Of a DNA stretch of 64,000 nt, positions 24,242 through 35,181 are shown piece after piece; position 1 is the first letter of the stretch, and each line of letters begins with the position of its first letter. Origin of the DNA: Rhododendron vialii (lineage: Eukaryota; Streptophyta; Magnoliopsida; Ericales; Ericaceae); assembly GCF_030253575.1 (NCBI RefSeq), contig NC_080557.1, positions 48,219,501-48,283,500 of the forward strand, written 5' to 3'. A program made the translations under genes and the position numbers. The notes under the pieces were generated by a model. It had not been told where the DNA came from and searched no databases. It saw only the letters and a program-made list of their open reading frames with translations.

Positions 24242-27027
24242 ATATATATATTCCAATTTTCAACGGTTGCATGTGGCCATTTTTTTGGTTGCATATGTTA
24301 CGTACGTTAGATTTGGAATATTAATTAATCAAATGAAAAGGAGAGAGCGTCCGAATCACTCAAAGCTGTCCACCAAATTGACTTTAAGTGGCTTTCGCGC
24401 TTCCTCTTGACCTTCCCAAGGACAGTTAGTTGCTGCTTGTTTTAGGAAAAATTTTAAAATCAGTCTAATGGGCTGACAATAATAAGTGTGTAAATGTATA
24501 TTAAATGGTGCAAAAAGTACATAGAAATATTTTTTTTTTTATCTTCTAACGTATTTATCGTCAACCCAGTAGACTAACAATCGCAAGACCGTTGTTTTGA
24601 TTTGGACCACCGAAGAAAAGCCATTTCCGTTTTCCGAGAAGTACCAGTACTAATTTGAGCCATTGGAGGATGTGCTTAGCAAAGTGATCAGGATCTTGCA
24701 TGCGGTGGCTGACGCGTGATTTGTAGTACTTAACAGAACCAAACGACATGTATTTCTACCTTATAAAAATAACCGTAGAGAGTTATTTTCACCCTTATGC
24801 GGTAAATTTTGAGAATTTCAACTCATTCAAGGGATTTACAGGGACCAATCCCGTATAATTTGCCCGCCTTTGAATGCATGTATAGATTCAATGCATTGAT
24901 TTGGTAAAAGTTTCCATTGTTTCCAAGCGTTAGGCGCCCACTGGGCAGGCATATATATAATTCCAAATCCACCTAAACTAATCATAGTTTTGTCTAATGG
25001 TTTCATTTTTGAGCAACAGCTAGCTAGAATAGGTCATGGCTAGTTTTTCGATTTTTCACGTTAGCAAAAGAACAAGGTTGACCTGGCCTCATTCATTTTT
25101 GGGCAAGGCTATTATTTTTTCCTGTAAATGCTCTGATATTTTATTATTGATCACAAAACAAGTTAACATAAATATGCAGTTGACGAGGCTAGCTAGTTTT
25201 TGTTTTATTTTTATTTTTATTTTTTTTGAGAAACTGACTTATTAACAATATGCGATAGCAATATAAGCCGTTTATAGGAGAGCAAAACATAACAACATGC
25301 AAAAACTAGCTAAAAAAGGGATAGCATTTTAGAAGTAACATCAGACAAAACTATAACTTCTTCCGTGTAATCACCGAATACATGTATATTCTCTCTTTGG
25401 GTTAGCATGAAATGACTAAAAGAAGCCACACCTTTCTTTTTCTAGCTAAAAACATATGAGCCGGCTTATGGACCCTATTGCGCGTTAACTTTTAACATTC
25501 TAAAAAAAGAAGAAGTTTGGAGACTTCACGCAAAACTTCCGCAATAATTTTTTTTTTCATGTAGCAGCTGGCTGACATTTTTCATCCACTAATAAGTTTA
25601 TGATTATATAACCCAGGAGAATAAAGAACAAAATAACAAATTACAAATTGGAGTAGATTTTCAACTAAATCCATTTGTCCCGAGTTTTCACATTAGTCCA
25701 GGGGGAAATTAAGGCAAACAATATCCTATAAGAGCTACTTACGTCGCTGATAAAAAGAAGAAGAAGAGAGCTACTTATGTCGAAGCATAAATCTAGGGAT
25801 GGAGTAACTCAAAATATATATAATAAAAAAAAATTGGTGATTGGAATTTTTGTAAAATAGAATATAATAACTGGAGAGGGTGTGAGAAGTCGTTAAAAAA
25901 TGTGTGTTATTTTGAATCTTGTAAATGAAATGGGTGGAAATGAGTTGGAGAAGTTGTCATGAGGGCTGGAATAATAATAGCATTGTAGTAAACGAATGCC
26001 ACCCCACTTGGCCGGCCTTGTTTGCTTAATTTAATACTCCTATAGTACTCCAGTAGAAATGAAAAGTCAGCAATATGCTTGAATAATATTTTCACATTTT
26101 TAGAATAAAAATAAAAAAAGAAGAAGAGATTTCACATGTTAATGTACTTGTGTACTGTAGAAAAAAAAATAGTAGAATGTAGTAGTACCATTTTTATACG
26201 GAAACTTAGGTTGACCCGATTTTCAATTTTAATTTTGTTACATGTCAATATGTCATACTCCGTAACATTGTGTCTTGTAATTAAAGAGAATAAAATTTTC
26301 CCAACTTGAACGTACAATGTCCTTTTTTTATGCGCATTATGTGATGATGATTGATGAGCTAGTAGACGCAGAAAGTCCTTTGTGCTTACGACATACTCCG
26401 ATATTTTTATTATTTCAATAAAATATCACTTGGGATATTTGCAGAAAAATCAGAAACAATTAATCTTTTGATGTCAGCTGAAAAATACTTTTCAAAATTT
26501 CCTCTCCCATTTTTCTTTCAACTAAATATCACCAAAACCCCAAAAAACAAAAACAAAAATCACTTGGATGTCGGTATCAAGTTTCAACTCCAACCGTTAA
26601 CTTTGCTACATCTGTTTCTTTTTCTTTTTTTCCCCAACAAAATGAAACCAACAAACAACAAGGATTTAAAAAAAAAAAAAAAAAACTGATGCTAAAGGGG
26701 CCGACTGATTCCATACCGATCATGAACCGACGGGCACGCAGGATCCACTCTGAATCCTGCACAGATTATCCGATCCTGTAATTTGATCGAACACTTACAC
26801 ATATCAGATTGAACCGATTTTTCAAGGGCCTACTCGAGTTATTTTAAAAAAAATTATTGACTCGAATAAAGATCCGAAAGAGGCCCTACGTGTCCATCGG
26901 TTCACAGTCGCTATGTAACCTGTCGGTACCAATAGACGGGTTCTAAAAAAAAGACATTTGGTACGTCGATATCTCCACCTACCGTTTACTTCTCAAAACA
27001 ACCACGGTCCAAACCCACAGGAGGGAA
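24242..27027. other. Intergenic, no gene seen
   Basis: AT-rich sequence. A small inverted repeat near 24455-24590 (CAGTCTAATGGGCTGACAAT against ATTGTTAGTCTACTGGGTTG) may be a degraded MITE. A stretch at about 25210-25480 resembles repeat-derived sequence. No exon of a recognisable gene was found on either strand. Confidence 0.55.
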
Positions 27028-27240
27028 AAGATTTTCTGTGCCGAGCGAGTATCATGTGGTGTCCGCTGGCGTATCCGAGTCGCCTATTTCAATTTTGAAC
27101 GGCTCAAATTTGGAGAAAGAAAGTGTTGAGGTGAGAGGAAAGAGAGGATTTCAATATGAGCCGTCCAAAAATGTATCGAACAGCTCGGATGCACTGAACG
27201 AGTACCACATAGAATATAACTGCTCAGTGCTGAAAAATCT
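27028..27240. mobile_element. Possible MITE upstream of UXS
   Basis: Diverged inverted ends: GATTTTCTGTGCCGAGCGAG at the left against GATTTTTCAGCACTGAGCAG on the other strand at the right. About 210 bp, ending some 300 bp before the UXS start codon. The family was not identified. Confidence 0.4.
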
Positions 27241-27518
27241 CTCCACGGGGGAATAAAAAAATAATAATAATACTACGTAATAAAAAAAACAATGCCGGGC
27301 AATTTGGTAAATACGACATGCCTAACCTAGGAACAATTTAAAACACCTCCGTGGGTTAATTGCACCCACCCCATAATCGCTCCCCTCTCCCCTCCGGAGA
27401 AGAAAACGAAGCAGAAGAAGAAAAAAGTGGCCGAATTCGCGGCTAAGGCATTCCACTTCAAAACCACCCCCACTACCTCGTAACTCATCACCTCAAACAC
27501 AAACAGACATATTTTTCT

Positions 27519-27544
27519 AGAGAGAGAGAGAGAGAGAGAGAGAG
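27519..27544 (+). repeat. (AG)n tract in UXS leader
   Basis: A perfect AG run that ends five bases before the ATG. Such GA/CT tracts are common in plant 5' UTRs and can bind GAGA-binding factors; any role here is inferred. Confidence 0.9.
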
Positions 27545-27548
27545 GAAC

Positions 27549-28250
27549 ATGGGGTCCGAGTTGATCTACAGGGGCCATGAGGACGAATCCCAACAACAAT
27601 CCGATGCCTACTCCCCGAAACGGCCAAAGCCATGGCTCCCCGTGATCCGCCCCATTCGCTACCTCCTCCGCGAGCAACGCCTCCTCTTCGTCCTCGTCGG
27701 CATTGCCATCGCCACCCTCTTCTTCACCCTCCTCCCACCCTCCTCCCCCCCGCCCCCTTACTCAGCCGACTCGCTCTTCCAACCCGATTCGACTCAGCTA
27801 ACCCACCGGGTCTCCTACCAGAGCAACCACGCCGCCGGGTTCGGGTCTTTCAGTTCGGGCGGGAAGATCCCGCTGGGGCTCAAGCGGAAGGGGCTCCGGA
27901 TCGTCGTCACGGGCGGGGCCGGGTTCGTGGGGAGCCACCTGGTTGATCGCTTGATTGGGAGAGGGGATAGCGTGATTGTCGTGGATAATTTCTTCACGGG
28001 GAGGAAAGAGAACTTGATGCACCATTTTAGGAATCCTAGGTTCGAGCTGATCCGACACGACGTCGTTGAGCCTATCCTGTTAGAAGTGGATCAGATCTAC
28101 CACCTCGCTTGCCCTGCTTCCCCTGTTCATTACAAATTCAACCCTGTCAAGACCATCATATCCTTTTCTTTCTTACCAATTTGGATTTGAAATTTTCTGT
28201 TTCGAAATTGTGTTTCTGTTTTTTGAGTTTCCTTGATTCTGATTTTTTTG

Positions 28251-28283
<33 letters not shown>

Positions 28284-31200
28284 TTAGGGCTGGCGAAGAG
28301 GGTGGGTGCGCGGTTTTTGCTAACGAGCACCAGCGAGGTGTACGGTGATCCTCTGCAGCATCCTCAGGTGGAGACTTATTGGGGCAACGTCAATCCCATC
28401 GGTTAGTTCAATTTTCACCCCCCTCTTTCTCTCTCTAGAACTGTAAACTGAATCTGCTTGTTTGGTGGCCGGAGTGCCGCTAACGTGCGCCGGGGGACGT
28501 GGTTAACTTGCGGAGTCTCCACGTGTAGAGGTGTGGTTGTATTAATGGACTTTTGACCGAGAGCCGCCGCGATTGGAAAAGTCAACCAACACATTTTGTG
28601 ATCAGAATAGTATTTGGAAGTTGGATCGCCTTTTCTCTCTCAATCAAAAAGTCCAGAACTACAATTCTCGGCACAGTTGTGTTTAGAGCCGTATGAAAGA
28701 TGCCGGCTTACGTGCATCAAATTCTTGCCTAGAATCACAATTCTAGGCACACAATTGTGTTTGGAGGCGTTCTATAGATGTGCGCTCACCTGCATCGAAT
28801 TTGTGTCCGGAGTTACGTTACAAGGATTGCTCTTTCTTTTGGGAAACTTTTGATGTTTAATTTTGATTTTATATTTTTTTAAAAAAAATTTGATCGGATT
28901 CTTTAATTTTGTTTTGTTGTTAGTATTATAGTATTAAATGTTGAATGGTGGAAGGGTAAATGTGGAAATGGTCGGGGGTGTATGGGTAAATTAGTACTAC
29001 TGGTGGAGTAGTAGTAGTTAGGATGCACGCGATATCCTGGATGCCAACGTGAAAAGTCTTTATAGATCTGACAAAAAAAACAAGAGGTGTGGAGTTCGTG
29101 GAATACTATTCTGCAACTACTACTTTACTACTTGTGATGTAGAAGTACGAGATTATTAATATTTATAGTAAAATGAGTTTTTGTGTGTGGGGTACGATGA
29201 TGACAGGTGTCAGGAGTTGCTACGATGAGGGAAAGCGCACGGCGGAAACGTTGACCATGGACTATCACCGTGGTGCTGGTGTTGAGGTTAGTTTAGTTAC
29301 TCTCTACTCTCTCTTTTTTTTTTTTTTTTTTTGCCACGGCGATATACATCAGCGGGGGTTAGTGGGGGTGTTAGAGTTAGCACGGAGAGACCAGAAGCTA
29401 TTCATAGCTCTGATCCCCTAAAGGGCCTGCTCTCTGTGGGGCTCGAACCCAAGACCTTCCAGAGGCAATGACTGACCAACTGCACTAAGCAGGGGTTAGT
29501 GGGGATGTTAGAGTTAGCACGGGGAGACCAGAAGCTATCCATAGCCCTGATCCCCTAAAGGGCCTGCCCTCTGTGGGGCTTGAACCCAAGACCTTCCAGA
29601 GGCAATGACTGACCAACTGCACTAAGTAGTGGTTGTCAGTTACTCTCTACTCTACTCTACTCTACTCCTAATATTAAGATTATAGTAACTCTAATCATAT
29701 CATACTACTACTTATTACTGTAATTAAGTACTACTGTACTACTACTACTCAATAATTATCCGATATGATATAGTACAATATAATAATGTGATGTGTTTTG
29801 CATGGGGTGCACTGCTGTTGGTGTTTTTGCTGGAATTTCGGAATTCATAAATTAAACACAATAGCCAATTAATATGCACGATGAACTTTAATTTCAAAGA
29901 TTTGCTTTTAATGAATCTTGAACCTATAATTTTTATTTTTATTTTGTCTTTTGTCTATGTATGTACTCCTTTCGTCCCCATTTGTTGGCCCCTTTTGGAA
30001 TTTCAACTTTAGGAGGTAATATAATCATTGAATTTCTTATCACTTTGTTCTCCCATTTTAGCCTCTGATTATTATATTTTCTTACTTTGTTCGTACTACT
30101 AATCTAGAAAGAGAAGAGTAAAAGAGAAAATTCATTCAATATTAGTTTTGAAGTGGGACAATATTTTTATGATACCAGAAAGTGCTAATTGGGACTAACA
30201 AATGAGGACGGAGAGTGTATAGGCAATCATTCTGGCACCACAAACAAATGCACAAATGTGTTCCTAGACTTAATTTCATTTTGTAACAGATGACTAAGTT
30301 CATAATATTAAAAAGCTCAGCAGCATTATTTTGAGTATTCGACTGAGATTTTTTTGAAAAAAAAATTTTCATTTCAAATATATTTTCAAAGATCTTCTAG
30401 AGAATGGTGTGAGTGAACGGGAAGCATGCCCAATTGGAAACAACACGTAGAATATCGTTATTATTTATGATGATATGAAATTACCATCCCACGTCAGTAT
30501 AGATGGTTTTTTTTTTGGTTAATGTTTCTGTAAAATTAAGGTTCTAATTTATACACGCGTTTCACTTTCCTTGTATAGGTGAGAATTGCTAGGATTTTCA
30601 ACACATACGGGCCTCGGATGTGCATTGATGATGGCCGTGTCGTTAGTAACTTTGTTGCTCAGGTACGCCTCCGAATCCTACTTTTACCATATCCTACATA
30701 AATAGACAAGCTACTTGTAATCTGAGCTTCAATTTGCATGTTGATGGTAATTAATCTTGACCTTGACAAAACAGGCCCTGAGGAAGGAGCCATTGACAGT
30801 ATATGGCGACGGCAAGCAGACGAGGAGTTTCCAGTACGTTTCCGACTTGGTAAGATAATTTAATGGACCATTATTTATTGTTGATTTTGGCTTCTTTTTC
30901 TCTGCATTTGAATTCGAATCTCAAAAACTTTTCCAAGTGTAGATACGTTGAATGCTCTTACTTTCTGTGCTTTCTTGATTTTTGTTTCTAAAGTTGTAAC
31001 TGATTCCTCTCAACAGACTAGTAATCACAGTTTTGCATACAAGAGTTTCTTGTTTAAAGCAAGCCATATTAGGAGGGTTTGTTTTCCGAGGCGAACCGTA
31101 GCGTTTGGTGATACAGTACCAAATTACAAATTTTACTTGATCCTTGTACACTAGGGAGAAGTTATCTGATGAGTTTAGCATGTCTCTTGGCTTTATGCCC

Positions 31201-31926
31201 ACCCAATAAAGTTGGACCACATCACCATCTTGATGAGTATAAATTACTAGGACAGAAAGTGGATATGTTTTTTTTTTGGTACTTCGGAATATAGAAAGTG
31301 GATATGTGTCTTAAAGGGCACATCACTTTTCATATAGGGGACCTCCTAGACCTAGTTAATTTTTGCCAACAATAGGCATAGCTGAGAGCAATTTAAGAAA
31401 GACTAAATATAGCATGTGATGTGTGCCATGCTAGTTGTAAGATGCAGGCATGTGGCCTTTCCCAACCCAACTATTTTGACTTCCATTTCCATGTGCATGG
31501 CTTCTGTATCGGTACGGCTACGGCTGCAAAAGGTGGATACCTTTATTTCCAAATGGTCTTCTTAGCTGTTCTTCATTGTAGCACTTAATTCTTTTGGTCG
31601 AAGTTCACCAAGATTCGGGGATCTATGGTTTCGGTTCCGTTGGGTTTGTATCAAATTGGTCTTACACTGTTATATAGGAATATTTGTTGTGTTAAAACTT
31701 TTCCAACCTTTCGTATACTATTTCAAGTCCTCTTCTTTAAAACTCCTTCTTTGTGACCTTCCAATAGGAATGGCAATCCCGGCCGCCCCGCCCCGCCCCA
31801 TTCCCCGCCCCGAATGGATTGGGAATTCGGGAATTTTTCGGGGATCGGGTAGGGAATGGAGATAATTTTTAAAAAAAAATGGGGAACGGATAGGGGATGG
31901 GTACGAGTTGGTCCCCGCCCGCCCCT

Positions 31927-31978
<52 letters not shown>

Positions 31979-33717
31979 AAATAAATAAGTTATATACATA
32001 AATGAAAATTATATAGGAGTACTATATATACATAAGTGAGGAAGAAAGAAAGAAACTAAATCTCACTGTCAATTAATATAGAAGTAATTGAATTCACTTA
32101 CCACAGATAGAAAATTAGTAGAAAAAAGAGCTCAAATCGATAGTTCTAGTCAGATAAATATTGTTCACGTCTGATAAATATTGTTCACGTCGGAAACTCA
32201 TGAAATAGCATCGTGTTGAGACTAAGAAACGAAGCTTTAAAGAGCTTTGCGTGTGTTGTTTGTTCTTGGCGTCTTGCTGCAGGAGGGATACCGGATTAAG
32301 AATACCGGTTTTGCCTATGGTTCCAGTTGGATCCCCGATTCCCCACGGGGATCCCCGTTCCCTGTTTGGGGAGGGGATGGAGGGTAAAAATAATTCTCCG
32401 GTAGGGATCGGGGAGGGGATGGGAATGGATTTGGATTCGGGGATCGGGGACGGGGATAGTAGTATCCACCCCCTACCCGCCCCATTGCCAACCCTACCTT
32501 CCAATTTTAGATATAACTAAGACTCGCACCGATTACTCACTTGATCTATTACCCTCTTTCTTCTGCTGTTACCGCGAAGTACATCTGGAAGTAGGCCTCC
32601 ATATTCTTAGCCATCTCTGTCCCGTTCTAATTGGGGCCAAGGCTCGATTTGGTTTGGCTATATCCCTTCCTCAATGAAAATCTGTGGCTAAGGCTCGATT
32701 TGGTCTGCAATAATTTCGAGGATTTCCCAACAAGCCCTGTTGCTCTGTAGACATAATGGGCCTTGATTTTCTTTCTTGTCCTCCTTTGAAAGTAATGCCA
32801 AGCATTTCCTAGTTTTTTTGAAATGAACATAAATATGCACTTTAATCCTGTTTTTGGGATTCCTGTTTTATAAAGTAGAAGGCTGACGGGTTTGTCTATT
32901 TTATTTGCAAGGTGGAGGGTCTGATGCGCCTGATGGAGGGGGAACATGTAGGACCTTTCAATCTGGGAAACCCTGGAGAATTTACCATGCTCGAACTTGC
33001 TCAGGTATCAAGCTTGCTAAATTTGTTACTGTATGGTATCGTTTTTCTGTTAACTTGCAATTAAACCGTCCTTTCGTGGTTAGACATTTATCGATCTGGC
33101 TTTTTCTTCACCTTCACTGTCTACCAACTTCGGAGTGTTGACAAATTGGCGAAACTTTTTATGTTAACAAGTTGTAACGTAAGTGAAAAACAAATGGAAT
33201 AGAATGGAGAACAGGTATAATCGTAATATACGAGGGTCCCACAACATAAAAAACATGTTTTTTCCCTTAAACAAAAGTGGCATACCTTTCTTTGTTTCAT
33301 TTTTTGTTAAGCTGGAACATTTGTTTGCTTCTTTTGGACTCGTCGCAAGGTTTACCTCATCAAATTCCTTTTATGACTTGTTTGGGACTGGAAATTTCTT
33401 TACGTCTCCCATAGAAACTACCTCCCTCATAAAGACGTACGGTGACTGACGTACGGTGACTGTTAACTCGCCCTCTGTTTTGCATGCAGGTGGTGCAAGA
33501 AACAATAGACCCGAATGCGAAGATAGAATACAGGCCTAACACGGAGGATGATCCACACAAGAGAAAGCCCGATATCACAAGGGCCAAAGAACTCCTGGGT
33601 TGGGAGCCCAAGGTGTCCCTTCGCAAGGGTCTTCCTCTAATGGTCTCCGATTTCAGGCAACGGATCTTTGGTGACCACAACGAAGACAGTTCCTCTATCA
33701 CCTTGACCTCAGATTAA
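27549..33717 (+). CDS. UXS: UDP-glucuronate decarboxylase, membrane-anchored (UXS2/UXS4 type)
   Basis: Converts UDP-glucuronate to UDP-xylose using bound NAD+, supplying xylan and xyloglucan synthesis; the anchored isoforms act in the Golgi. Seven exons: 27549-28157, 28254-28401, 29207-29286, 30579-30662, 30775-30849, 32912-33004, 33490-33717 (TAA). They give 438 residues, the usual length. Residues ~44-62 are one hydrophobic segment after a basic cytosolic tail (type II anchor), then a Pro/Ser-rich stem. The Rossmann glycine motif GGAGFVG is at 122-128, [10 protein letters not shown] at 227-236, and the catalytic Tyr258/Lys262 (CYDEGKR) match the short-chain dehydrogenase/reductase YxxxK. 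The C-terminus ends SSITLTSD. Exon 1 is GC-rich. The first intron is AT-AC (listed separately). No defect seen. An AG repeat lies in the presumed 5' UTR. Confidence 0.97.
28158..28253 (+). other. U12-type AT-AC intron in UXS
   Basis: The 96-nt intron begins ATATCCTTTT directly after codon ATC and ends TTTTTTTGCAC before AAGACGAATG. The 5' site fits the minor-spliceosome AT-AC consensus ATATCCTT. TTCCTTGAT at 28229-28237 fits the U12 branch consensus, with the branch A (28236) 17 nt from the intron end, inside the usual window. Splicing here joins KTI to KTNVVGT exactly as in the protein family, and no GT-AG alternative restores that join. Confidence 0.93.
29311..29627 (-). mobile_element. Tandemly doubled tRNA-derived SINE with poly(A) tail (UXS intron 3)
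   Basis: Two copies of a 137 bp unit (29352-29488 and 29489-29626, over 90% alike). On the minus strand each starts TTAGTGCAGTTGGTCAGTC and has GGTTCGAGCCCC or GGTTCAAGCCCC as a B box. A T-run at 29312-29331 on the plus strand is the poly(A) tail on the SINE strand. The insert is antisense to UXS. Confidence 0.75.
29966..30217. mobile_element. Stowaway-like MITE (UXS intron 3)
   Basis: The left end CTCCTTTCGTCCCCATTTGT pairs with the right end ACAAATGAGGACGGAGAG; TA dinucleotides flank both sides. It is about 250 bp, AT-rich and non-coding. Confidence 0.7.
31765..32496. mobile_element. Non-autonomous hAT element (UXS intron 5)
   Basis: Ends TAGGAATGGCAAT and ATTGCCAACCCTA form the terminal inverted repeat. 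CCTTCCAA at 31757-31764 is repeated at 32497-32504, a perfect 8 bp duplication as made by hAT transposases. Sub-terminal regions are dense in CCCCGCCCC and GGGGATCGGGGA motifs. A GT microsatellite (31931-31969) and a doubled GATAAATATTGTTCACGTC (about 32153-32190) lie inside. No transposase ORF. Confidence 0.85.
31931..31969. repeat. (GT)n microsatellite inside the hAT element
   Basis: A perfect GT run followed by TATATATA. Confidence 0.95.
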
Positions 33718-35181
33718 AAGTATGATGTAGTATCCTTTTGAGAGTCTCCTTTTTTCAAAGGAGCGCCACCATTGGTATCTATTGAAAAGTTTTGCGTCGT
33801 CCCCGTTTCCATTTATTTGATCTGTGTAATTTTTTTCCTTGTCATTCCTGGAACCAGAATAGTAATGGAGATGACATATTTGATAGTTCTGCAATAACAT
33901 TAATACCTTCCCGTTTTGTCATTGACATATGCGATCCAACTCAGATTTCTGCTTTTTGCTATCAATTAGCAATTGCCTTGTTCGCATACATCAATATTCT
34001 CAAAATCTTACAGCAAATCACCAAGTGCAAGTTGACAAATGCGAAGGTTTATTGCTGCAATGGCTCGGCGCATCAATTCTGGAACAAGAATTCCACCTAA
34101 TTGAGCCAAACAAAAATTCTAAGAATTTAGAATTCTACTTAGAAACGGAACGGTAACAATTACCAACTTTAGATGTTGTAATGCAGAATAAATCTGCCTT
34201 CTGGGAACAAAAAAATATAACGACAAAGACAAGATGGTAGCATAAAAATCCACAAGAAAGTTGCATGGTTCAAACATAAAGAGAAGCAAAAAATTGGAAA
34301 AAGTTCCGCAAAATCCTACAACAACTGTGACTTTAAGTACAATCAGTTCTACACGAGCCAGAAAACTGAAACTCCAAAGTAACTAAATTCTCTCCGCTAA
34401 GCTTCCTCCAAAAATCCAGTCCTACGACTCATGCATACCTACACACATCAAACAAATACTAGTACAATAACCAATCTGTGACAGCTTGAAAATACTACTT
34501 CAACTTCTAGTACGGAGTGATTTTGGTGCAGCAAGTCAGGAACAAGGGTATATGAACAAGAGAAAGCAACTAAGCAAGAGAAACACATTTCCCAGCATGA
34601 AAACCTCCTCCAAGCAACTTGCCATACCCGATAGGTGGCTTCAAACCATAGTCCAAGCCCCATGCTTAATGCAATTTATGTAGGAGGTGTCTCATTCAAC
34701 AAATAAAGTTAATAACTTGATACTGCGACTTGGATTACCAAAGACAAAAGCAATAAATAATACTGTAAGTCAAAATTTTAATTCGTGTCGTAAATGTTCC
34801 CTTAAAACATCAAAATATTACTATGAATACAACGTTAACCCAATTATGGCTTCCAATCAGTCAGTGATCACAAAGTAAATACCACCTGGAAATTGGAATA
34901 AGTGGAGAAAACATAGATTCCTCAATGCCTCGTGCACTTTAAACAAAAAAAGATTAAGGCGAATCTTCTCATAAACCATATAACTAAGAGCTGATTCATA
35001 TAAAGAAATTATTGATGTTTCAAATATTGAGGACAAAAATATTACACGCCGGTAAGTCGGTAACTGACTTCTTACTCAAACAAGTGCAAAAGAGAACACA
35101 GTTCGAAAAACACAACTCCACACGTTTTTAATCCTACGAATTTTCCACATAATCAATGAAACCATAGAGAACAAATACCTC
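33718..35181. other. Convergent 3' region between UXS and SmD2
   Basis: UXS ends on the plus strand and SmD2 ends on the minus strand, so both 3' UTRs fall here. The rest is AT-rich; I see no further gene. Confidence 0.65.

Noticed and set aside
27327-27677. 116-codon minus-strand open frame over the UXS start
   Set aside because: Antisense shadow of the UXS first exon and AG repeat.
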